Shown here: positions 52,720-59,460 of the stretch, piece after piece
How the letters are laid out: every line of letters begins with the position of its first letter
Position numbering within the stretch: position 1 is the stretch's first letter
Assembly (NCBI RefSeq): GCF_002934545.1
Contig: NZ_PTJA01000012.1
Span: 124,001 to 188,000, forward strand
DNA: 64,000 nucleotides
Reading direction: 5' to 3'
DNA from: Lacrimispora xylanisolvens
Lineage (GTDB): Bacteria; Bacillota; Clostridia; Lachnospirales; Lachnospiraceae
The notes under the pieces: generated by a model
The model's database searches: none
What the model saw: the letters and a program-made list of their open reading frames with translations, nothing else
Told to the model about the DNA's origin: nothing
Made by a program: the position numbers and the translations under genes

Positions 52720-53418
52720 TCAATAGAAGTCACAATATACTTTCCAGTCAGACAATTGAGTGTTGTAGAAAAAATAGAAGTTTCCACTGTCTACAATATT
52801 GAACTTAGCTTTCTCATCTGAAGAAATTTGCATAACGAACTCATACCCATTACCAAAAGAAAAACCCGACTGGCAAAAGGATGGATAACCACCAACCTTA
52901 TGTCCTGAATAAATTTCTTCGCATATATCATCAAAATATTCGATTCCTTCCGTTGTCTCTAAATGAAGTATTATATCTTCAATATCATCTGGAATCCCAC
53001 CACCATCCCAACATGGAAAATCATTCTCCACCAAATTAGGCGTAAGAGGAAATGGTTTCATTATATCAGTTTGATAATTACATGGAACTAAATGTTCTAA
53101 TGAACCATATGTACGAATGCAAAACCATGAACTCAAATCTTCTGAAACCAGGTTATCCCAAACATCGTTTGACATGAAGATTGTAACAAGTTCAGTACCA
53201 GACAATTTAGTGGGTATAAACGGCAGATTCTTCAAGAAAATTGTTGCTATGGGAACCATATCATTTTCTCTTTTATCTTTAGGAAAATTTTCGCCTTCAT
53301 GCTGCCAGCGGACACTGCCAATCCAGCTTTCCAGTAATTCACCTGTTGGTCTTTTCCCACCAGTCTTAAAGATAATAGCTTTTTTAGAGAGTTTTTTCTT
53401 TATTTCTTTCACTGTCAT
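52720..53418 (-). CDS. DUF1963/YwqG-like protein
   Basis: A 232-residue protein. After SWIGSVRW come CWDGGGIPD, VGGYPSFCQSGFSFG and a closing DSGNFYFFYNTQLSDW, the pattern of YwqG-type (DUF1963) proteins, which are usually about 230-290 residues. Function unknown; proposed in toxin-immunity contexts. ATG 53418 follows AGAGG; the longer in-frame form overlaps the nitrilase gene. Confidence 0.8.
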   Translation of the reverse strand: MTVKEIKKKLSKKAIIFKTGGKRPTGELLESWIGSVRWQHEGENFPKDKRENDMVPIATIFLKNLPFIPTKLSGTELVTIFMSNDVWDNLVSEDLSSWFCIRTYGSLEHLVPCNYQTDIMKPFPLTPNLVENDFPCWDGGGIPDDIEDIILHLETTEGIEYFDDICEEIYSGHKVGGYPSFCQSGFSFGNGYEFVMQISSDEKAKFNIVDSGNFYFFYNTQLSDWKVYCDFY

Positions 53419-53446
53419 AATTATCACACCTCTTATAGGTTTAATA

Positions 53447-54379
53447 TTACCTGCAATTTTTATAATACGGCAGTGCAACCTCTTTATAATACTGCTTTCC
53501 CTTAGGATTAATGGTATCCCAAGCATGGATGTAGGAATCTGGCAGATCCGGAATCCAATACTTATCTGGAAAAATTCTTTCTGCATTTCGACTGGAATTT
53601 TTCCATAAGATTTCTGCCATCACAAATCCTCCTCCTTCAAAAAAATTTCTTTTTGCAAGTACTTGACCATTTCCATCCACAATTTGTGCTGCCCCAACAA
53701 ATTTCCTTGTCTGTAACTTATCAGCATCTGGAAAATTGGACCCGGCTACTATGCCACAATGGTTTGCATGCACAACCGGAACCCCTGACAATTCTGCAAA
53801 AGTGACAGGAGCTTCACACGCAAGATTCTGATTGTATTGCCGTAGTGGTTCCCGTTCAATAGGTGCATCTATAGGCAGATCCCACCAGCAGGAGCCTGAT
53901 AAAACGAGATCCACTTTACCTGCAATTCGCTTTATAGTATCATATCGAAGCATTTCCCAACACAAAGCAACTCCAAAGTTACCTATAGGAGTAACCAGCA
54001 CATTAACACTATCGCCCTCTGTGTAATAGCAATTTTCAAACTGTGTGGGAATATCTTTTTTATGTACATAATTTTCTCCACTGGGAAATGTAAGCTGAAA
54101 TATATTAAATGCGTTGTCTCCATCAAAACTAATATAAGAACCACCAATTATAATTTTGTACTTAGCTGCCAACTGTTTTAACCAATTTGCCACATTTTTG
54201 TTTTGCCTGGCAACATCCAGCATTTGATTGGAAAAACCCATGGCAGAAGAAAAAAACTCAGGCAATACAACGAGTTCCGCACCTGCTAAAGCCACCTGAC
54301 TGATATAGTCTTCACATTGCTTCAAGTTAGATGCTACATTAGCGAATTCCGCATTTAACTGGATACTTGCTATTTTCAT
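53447..54379 (-). CDS. Carbon-nitrogen hydrolase (nitrilase superfamily)
   Basis: A 310-residue amidase/nitrilase-fold protein. Catalytic Glu in LVVLPEFFSSAMG, Lys in NYVHKKDIPTQFE and Cys in FGVALCWEMLRYD. Substrate unknown: aliphatic amides, carbamoyl compounds or nitriles are typical. ATG 54379 follows GAGGAG. It is followed 28 bases downstream by the YwqG-like gene. Confidence 0.87.
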   Translation of the reverse strand: MKIASIQLNAEFANVASNLKQCEDYISQVALAGAELVVLPEFFSSAMGFSNQMLDVARQNKNVANWLKQLAAKYKIIIGGSYISFDGDNAFNIFQLTFPSGENYVHKKDIPTQFENCYYTEGDSVNVLVTPIGNFGVALCWEMLRYDTIKRIAGKVDLVLSGSCWWDLPIDAPIEREPLRQYNQNLACEAPVTFAELSGVPVVHANHCGIVAGSNFPDADKLQTRKFVGAAQIVDGNGQVLAKRNFFEGGGFVMAEILWKNSSRNAERIFPDKYWIPDLPDSYIHAWDTINPKGKQYYKEVALPYYKNCR

Positions 54380-54451
54380 AGTTTCATCTCCTCGTATAAT
54401 AAACGACTGCAATTAGTATTCATTAAAGAGCTATCTGGCGAGTAATCGCTC

Positions 54452-55027
54452 TCACCTAAGATTATTTATAATATTCTCTAGATTATGTATCACAGACAAT
54501 GTTCCATCAATTACAATAACAGGGCAGCCCAGTTTCGTTGTACATTCTTCAACTTCATTTAAATTACGATTTTTTACCATTTCTCGAAATTCCATTTGCT
54601 GTTCATACATATCACCACCATCAAGAACTCTTGCTCCGAACCTTTTTTCTTCCCTCGCTTGAATTCTCTTTAATCTTTCTTCAAGTGGCGTTTGAACCCA
54701 AAAAGCAATATCAATGCTAGAAAGAATTTCATCACACCAATTCATTGTAACGCCAGAAATAATAAACCTTGGATGAATCTTTATATTCTCTAGAATTGCA
54801 GTTTGTACTTCACTCTTCGTTCTAGGGTTGGAAAAAGGCAACTCATCTGACTGGTCATTCTCAATTACACTTCTATTTTCTAACGCCCATTTTCTTGATT
54901 CTCTTTGCTGAGGAAAATAATAATCTTCCACATCCATCTCAAAATAACCTATTTGTTTTGCTAACGCATGTGTCAGAGTCGATTTTCCCCCTCCATTCAG
55001 CCCGAAAACAGCAATTCCTTGAATCAT
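54452..55027 (-). CDS. P-loop kinase (adenylate/shikimate-kinase-like)
   Basis: A 191-residue NTP-binding protein. The P-loop is AVFGLNGGGKSTLT; a Walker-B-like ASIDIAFWVQT and the LID-like Arg-rich RLKRIQAREEKRFG follow. Size suggests a small-molecule kinase, substrate unknown. GTGGGG ribosome binding site. Confidence 0.8.
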   Translation of the reverse strand: MIQGIAVFGLNGGGKSTLTHALAKQIGYFEMDVEDYYFPQQRESRKWALENRSVIENDQSDELPFSNPRTKSEVQTAILENIKIHPRFIISGVTMNWCDEILSSIDIAFWVQTPLEERLKRIQAREEKRFGARVLDGGDMYEQQMEFREMVKNRNLNEVEECTTKLGCPVIVIDGTLSVIHNLENIINNLR

Positions 55028-55054
55028 CTTTTACACCCCACATGTTTGAAAGCT

Positions 55055-55501
55055 TTACGTTAGTTTCACATATTCTATCTCATCATCATTTCTTGAAATT
55101 TCTCTATAACCAAACTTAGTGTATAAATGCTGATTTCCTAAACTAAATACTGGTGTTGATAATCTCCACTCCTTAATGTCCGGGTGCATGTTCTCAATTA
55201 ACTGCATCACTTTAAACCCGTAGCCATTTCCTTGATATATTGGATCAATTACGAAATCCTCAAATCTCATTTTATTTCCTTCTATTGGAATTAAAAATAA
55301 TCCACCAATAATGTTATTATCTAAGATAATTTTGTACGCTATAAAATTAGCTATGATTTTATTCTCAGATTCTACTTTATCATAACCAGGAGGGCCTCCA
55401 TTTCTACCTAAGTATGTATTTATTTCTTTATTAAAAGCCTTTATCTTTATATCTGTTATTGCCTCTGCATCTTTTAATAGCGCCCGTTTTATCTCTATCA
55501 T
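55055..55501 (-). CDS. GNAT N-acetyltransferase
   Basis: A 148-residue GNAT. The acetyl-CoA loop is FVIDPIYQGNGYGFKVMQL, and NQHLYTKFGYREISRNDDE closes the fold. AAGGAAG precedes the ATG. It is the first gene of the long minus-strand run. Confidence 0.9.
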   Translation of the reverse strand: MIEIKRALLKDAEAITDIKIKAFNKEINTYLGRNGGPPGYDKVESENKIIANFIAYKIILDNNIIGGLFLIPIEGNKMRFEDFVIDPIYQGNGYGFKVMQLIENMHPDIKEWRLSTPVFSLGNQHLYTKFGYREISRNDDEIEYVKLT

Positions 55502-55775
55502 AAATTACTTCCTTACTTTTGAATAAAGTTTTTGGTGGTCTTTCAATTGTTTTCAAACACTTATTCCTATTTTATGACAAATGGTAAGATAATTCAATCA
55601 ACTAATTAGATTTTATATAATTTGTTTCAACATGCCTCTTTCCATCTATCTACTGTGTTACTACTATTAAAACAAATAGTCCAAGAATCTTAACCACTTT
55701 TTTCCCCTTAAACGTAATTATTTATCATTAACTCCTTCAACCAAAACTTTGAGAAAAAAACGCCATAAAGCAATC

Positions 55776-55830
55776 TTGACACCCTATTATCTACTATGAT
55801 ATAGTTCGTGATGGTTAGTTTTTGCTAACC
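55776..55830 (+). promoter_or_regulatory. Promoter and 5'-UTR hairpin before the membrane protein
   Basis: TTGACA (55776-55781), 18-base spacer, TATAGT (55800-55805). A small hairpin GGTTAG/CTAACC (55813-55818 with 55825-55830) would lie at the start of the transcript. The rest of 55502-55892 is A+T rich and I see no gene in it. Confidence 0.55.
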
Positions 55831-55892
55831 TTTGTGTAGCCATCTGCACCCAATTTCCAACACTACCAAGAAAGGTTAAACGGCACATTTAC

Positions 55893-56648
55893 ATGATTTT
55901 CTTAATTGCGTTACTGGAAGCCATCCTATTTGTATTCTTTTTCAAAAATGCCATCCGCAAACACCCGGCAGTATTCTACATACTATCTTTAGCAGTCATC
56001 GGATTTATCGTATGTTACACAAAACTAAACCTATACCAAGTATTTCCGGAATGGACCTACCTCTATATTATTTCTGTCTTTTACAGAGGTGCCTTCTCCA
56101 CTGCACTATTTGTCATTGTTATGTATATTGGCGCCTTAAATCCAAAAGGAAAAATAGTACGGGCGCTGATGCCCATCAGAGGTTATTTGTCCATTATCGC
56201 CTGCCTGATTACATTGGCACATTCCTTTGCTTATGGGATCTATTACATAGCAGCTATTTTCAAAACCCCGGAAGAACTGGATCTTCGACAGATCCTGGCA
56301 TTAGTTCTGACAGTACCGCTCTTTTTAATTATGATTGTTTTAATGGTCACATCTTTTAAGGCGGTAAGAAAAAAGATGAAACCCAGGGTTTGGAAAAATG
56401 TACAGCGACTTTCCTACCCCTGGTTTGCCATTCTTTACGTTTACTTGATGGTGCTGTTAATTCCCGGCATGCTGGAATCCCTGAACCCGGCTTCTGGTGT
56501 GGAAATGCTCTATCAGGTGAATTATGTTTTATCCGTATTGGCATACACGGTTGTATTTGGTGTTTATCTGATTCTAAGAATCAGGAAGTATAAAAAAGAC
56601 CAGTTAAGACGAAGACAGAATCTGCAAAAGTCTGCAGTTGCTGTCTGA
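55893..56648 (+). CDS. Ferric-reductase-like (MsrQ/YedZ-type) membrane protein
   Basis: A 251-residue protein of six or seven membrane helices. The order ALMPIRGYLSIIACLITLAH, AYGIYYIAAIF and WKNVQRLSYPWFAILYVYLM resembles ferric-reductase-like/MsrQ proteins, which bind b-type heme through His pairs. Here one His is kept (His110) but the usual His of the W..LHRL motif is Gln171, so heme binding is doubtful. No MsrP-type partner gene adjoins. The N-terminus is very hydrophobic and the C-terminus Arg/Lys rich. The Shine-Dalgarno is weak (AGAAAGG). Confidence 0.45.
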   Translation: MIFLIALLEAILFVFFFKNAIRKHPAVFYILSLAVIGFIVCYTKLNLYQVFPEWTYLYIISVFYRGAFSTALFVIVMYIGALNPKGKIVRALMPIRGYLSIIACLITLAHSFAYGIYYIAAIFKTPEELDLRQILALVLTVPLFLIMIVLMVTSFKAVRKKMKPRVWKNVQRLSYPWFAILYVYLMVLLIPGMLESLNPASGVEMLYQVNYVLSVLAYTVVFGVYLILRIRKYKKDQLRRRQNLQKSAVAV

Positions 56649-56656
56649 TCAGACTC

Positions 56657-57970
56657 CTAAAACTCCTTCCACGCCTTTACCACTTCATCCTCCAGCCGTT
56701 TTGCAGTATCCCGGTTTAAAGGCATCACTCTGCCATGGTACTGGTAGTAAAGGAGGTTTGACCAGAGAACTTCAAACCCACCCTTGTCATATTCAGCAGC
56801 TGTCGGTAGATAACTGGAACATCCATTTGTATAACCATTGAAAAATAACATAGGATTATTGCTTTTCTTCCAGATATTAACTGCAATATCTGACATAACT
56901 TCATTTGGAACACCGCAGAGGCAACCGTCATTGACTGCGAAAAACTGTATTTCAATTTCGGCCCCCTGCTTTTTCTCTCCCTTGTTCAGTAATCTCTCCA
57001 CTTCCCTTAACCACCCTTTACCATCAATCCTACCCATTTCCCATGCTTCGGCTGCGATTTCCCCTGCCCTATTCAATGCCGGAACATCAGCATAAAAAGA
57101 GGATTTTACCGAAAACATGGATACTCTGGAGACAGGCTCTGTTTTTATCTGGTTTACGACCGGATAAAGGGATTCACAGATGGCTTCTGCCATATCCTTC
57201 AATGCCTTCTGGCTCTGTGCGTCAGATCTTTCTTTCATCTGAACACTGTTGTCCATTAAATGCTCCTCCGCCGGATGGATTTCCAGATAATCTGCATTTT
57301 CCTGGCGGTATCTGGGTCTAACATCTCCGGAAGCCCCCTGTACCATCATAACATTACAGCCGTATCTTCTCTCCAGAGCTTCTCTTGCCTCACCAAAATA
57401 ATCCGGTGAAATCAGGTAATTATCAGGCATCAGAACATTGCAGTGAGCCGTTACCCTGACTACAAGAACTTTTATTTTTTCCTGATCTTCCCCGCATATC
57501 TTTAAGATTCCCATTCGTGGATCAATTGGCTGATTACTCTCTCTTCGGTTCATTCCAACCGTGTTTTCTGCAATTCCCCATCCTGCGTATACAGGTACCA
57601 TGGATTCATCCGCGTTCTTCACCCCTGAAAGAATTGACTGGCACACAAAATCATAATATTCTTTTTCCACTGCAGCATTGGGAGCAGCGTGTGTATGAGA
57701 AAAACAAATCATGACCTGCTCCATTTTAGCTGACAGAATCTCTGCTGCTTTTCTTCTTAAAAAACTGGTCAGTTCAACGGTAAATCCCAGGCTGTCAATT
57801 GTTATAAGGCAGAATCGTTCCTCATTTTTTTTAATTACAAGAATCTGGGCCTTTAAATCCTTCATAACTCCCCTGGAACAGTTGTCAATCCTTGCATCAT
57901 ATCCTGCCATCTGTACCGGTTTTTCCGGCGTTATGATTCGTTCTTCATATCCCATATATGTCGGTTCCAT
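56657..57970 (-). CDS. Neutral/alkaline ceramidase N-terminal-like hydrolase
   Basis: A 437-residue protein of the bacterial ceramidase-like type: VQMAGYDARIDNCSRG at the start, CFSHTHAAPNAAVEKEYYDF with a His-x-His metal motif, VRVTAHCNVLM and MMVQGASGDVRP. The family's classical members are secreted, yet no signal peptide is present here, and clostridial homologues are mostly annotated as unknown hydrolases. Substrate unproven. AAGGGGGG precedes the ATG. Confidence 0.75.
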   Translation of the reverse strand: MEPTYMGYEERIITPEKPVQMAGYDARIDNCSRGVMKDLKAQILVIKKNEERFCLITIDSLGFTVELTSFLRRKAAEILSAKMEQVMICFSHTHAAPNAAVEKEYYDFVCQSILSGVKNADESMVPVYAGWGIAENTVGMNRRESNQPIDPRMGILKICGEDQEKIKVLVVRVTAHCNVLMPDNYLISPDYFGEAREALERRYGCNVMMVQGASGDVRPRYRQENADYLEIHPAEEHLMDNSVQMKERSDAQSQKALKDMAEAICESLYPVVNQIKTEPVSRVSMFSVKSSFYADVPALNRAGEIAAEAWEMGRIDGKGWLREVERLLNKGEKKQGAEIEIQFFAVNDGCLCGVPNEVMSDIAVNIWKKSNNPMLFFNGYTNGCSSYLPTAAEYDKGGFEVLWSNLLYYQYHGRVMPLNRDTAKRLEDEVVKAWKEF

Positions 57971-58087
57971 ATTTATTCCCCCCTTACGGCTTTTAAAGTT
58001 ATTGTATCCGCGTCTTCTGAAGAATTCAATACACCGTTTGTTTCTGTATTATTCTATATAAAATAACGGATCCGCAGCCCCGTCTAT

Positions 58088-58351
58088 TTATTGATCATAT
58101 ATAATTTTTCTGATTGCGGAAAGAGAAAGGCAGTATTGCAATGCCAGGACCTCCATGGAACTGCCTGTTTGGTACTTGGTCCTGATTTCACTATTTCTCT
58201 GTTTTAACTCGTTTCTGTATCCGGTTTTCTCTCCCCATTGTTTTCTCTGTTCACAAAGAGCAGGGATATAGAGATATTCTCCCTGAATATATTGCTGCAA
58301 TTCCCTGATTAGTTCATCGGGTAGAATTGCTTTTGCATTGATATATTTCAT
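58088..58351 (-). CDS. CD3324-like small HTH protein
   Basis: An 87-residue protein. It starts MKYINAKAILPDELIRELQQ, has EYLYIPALCEQRKQWGEKTG and RNELKQRNSEIRTKY, and ends in a helix-turn-helix-like SMEVLALQYCLSLSAIRKI. It resembles a small clostridial family (CD3324 type) with a Mor-like DNA-binding end. Possibly a transcriptional regulator of nearby genes; targets unknown. AGGAGG precedes the ATG. Confidence 0.8.
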   Translation of the reverse strand: MKYINAKAILPDELIRELQQYIQGEYLYIPALCEQRKQWGEKTGYRNELKQRNSEIRTKYQTGSSMEVLALQYCLSLSAIRKIIYDQ

Positions 58352-58383
58352 GCTGGCTTCCTCCTATTATTGAGTCAGAAGGC

Positions 58384-58446
58384 AAAACCGGCATTGTTTC
58401 AGTGACGGAACTCTCTCCATGCAATTGTCACTGAAACTGCCGTTTT
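58384..58446. other. Long imperfect hairpin between CD3324-like and GntR genes
   Basis: GTTTCAGTGAC (58396-58406) pairs with GTCACTGAAAC (58427-58437), extended outward by AAAACCGGCA against TGCCGTTTTT. It could be a terminator for the plus strand, though no gene precedes it, or a regulator-binding or 5'-UTR structure for CD3324-like on the minus strand. Confidence 0.5.
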
Positions 58447-58591
58447 TGCATGGAGCCATACATCGTTTTTTCTTTTCTTATTGATACACATATATTCTCC
58501 TTAAAAATATGATCTATTACTTTTTATTTATAAAATAGTGATTAATATACTAAATTTTTTTACATTTATTTCCTATAGGTGAAACATATGA

Positions 58592-58597
58592 TATAAT
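58592..58597 (+). promoter_or_regulatory. -10 box of the GntR gene
   Basis: TATAAT at 58592-58597, preceded by a poor -35. It puts the transcript start near 58604, only a few bases before the first GntR-frame ATG at 58611. Confidence 0.45.
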
Positions 58598-58610
58598 TAG
58601 TGTCAGTTAA

Positions 58611-59402
58611 ATGAATATGTTAAAAGAAAGGAGGAATTATGAAAATCAATTGCTGCCCTGTGATTTTCATAATTACTTTACTATGGGGAAAGTTCCGGCT
58701 TATATGGTTGTTCATGATTTAATTAAATTGAAAATTAAAGATGGAACCTATCCTGTTTCAGAATTCCTTCCTACAGAACCAGAGCTTGAAAAGATATACA
58801 AAGTGAGCCGCACTACTATCAGAACTGCCATGGAAATCCTGAAGGATGAAGGTCTTGTTGAAATCAGGCAGGGGAGGGGTACAATCGTACTGGACTCCAG
58901 AGCTATTCAATCTTTAAACAAAGTCACCTCAGTCACTGAATGTCTTCGCAACAGGGGATTTGATGTCCGAACCAAAAGCATGTATATCGATGTTATTCAC
59001 GCCACAGAAAGGCTGGGGAAAGAGCTTAATCAGCCTATCGGTACCCCAATAGCCAGAATACAGCGAATTCAACTGATTAATGAAAAACCAATAGCCATCA
59101 TTAAAGATTACTTACCCTATGCTCTGGTTCCCAATATAGAGCAGTTTACAAACAAATTCAACGGTCTCTATGAATTTTTAGAGCAGCAGTATCATCTGGA
59201 GATCGAATCTGCCGACGACAAAATCTTTGCAAAATCTGCCGACTTTGCAGAATCAGAGATGCTGGCAGTCTTGCCGGGAACTGCACTTTTGTGCATCCAG
59301 CGGATCTGCTACAAGGGAACGGAACCAATCTTTTCTGATGATGTATGCATTCTGGGCGATCAATATGAACTTTCTATCTCATCCAATGGTCGAAATAAAT
59401 GA
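58611..59402 (+). CDS. GntR-family (HutC/UTRA) transcriptional regulator
   Basis: A 263-residue regulator. The winged helix spans about residues 29-95 (PAYMVVHDLIKLKIKDG, EPELEKIYKVSRTTIRTAME, EIRQGRGTIVLD), followed by a UTRA ligand domain with PIGTPIARIQRIQ. Sugar-phosphate-like ligands are typical. The start is uncertain. ATG 58611 has no Shine-Dalgarno, whereas a strong AAAGGAGG serves ATG 58639 in the +1 frame, which runs only 27 codons to 58722. Codon use after residue 29 is firm; the N-terminal 24-28 residues are doubtful. Confidence 0.85.
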   Translation: MNMLKERRNYENQLLPCDFHNYFTMGKVPAYMVVHDLIKLKIKDGTYPVSEFLPTEPELEKIYKVSRTTIRTAMEILKDEGLVEIRQGRGTIVLDSRAIQSLNKVTSVTECLRNRGFDVRTKSMYIDVIHATERLGKELNQPIGTPIARIQRIQLINEKPIAIIKDYLPYALVPNIEQFTNKFNGLYEFLEQQYHLEIESADDKIFAKSADFAESEMLAVLPGTALLCIQRICYKGTEPIFSDDVCILGDQYELSISSNGRNK

Positions 59403-59411
59403 ATTTCTTTG

Positions 59412-59453
59412 GGTCCTTTCTGCAACAATCGATTTTCATCTGCAGAAAGGACC
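59412..59453. terminator. Hairpin between convergent genes
   Basis: GGTCCTTTCTGCA (59412-59424) pairs perfectly with TGCAGAAAGGACC (59441-59453) across a 16-nt loop. No U-run follows on either strand, so it may be a terminator of unusual type or an mRNA 3'-end stabiliser for GntR or the GTPase gene. Confidence 0.6.
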
Positions 59454-59460
59454 TATGCAA

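Noticed and set aside
53419-53586. Extended N-terminus of the YwqG-like gene
   Set aside because: It would overlap the nitrilase gene, and a better start with ribosome binding site exists at 53418.
31934-55501. Integron or CRISPR-like array
   Set aside because: No integrase, no recurring attC-like or spacer-repeat sequence between genes; the only long repeat is the 29-bp pair at 46829/48604.
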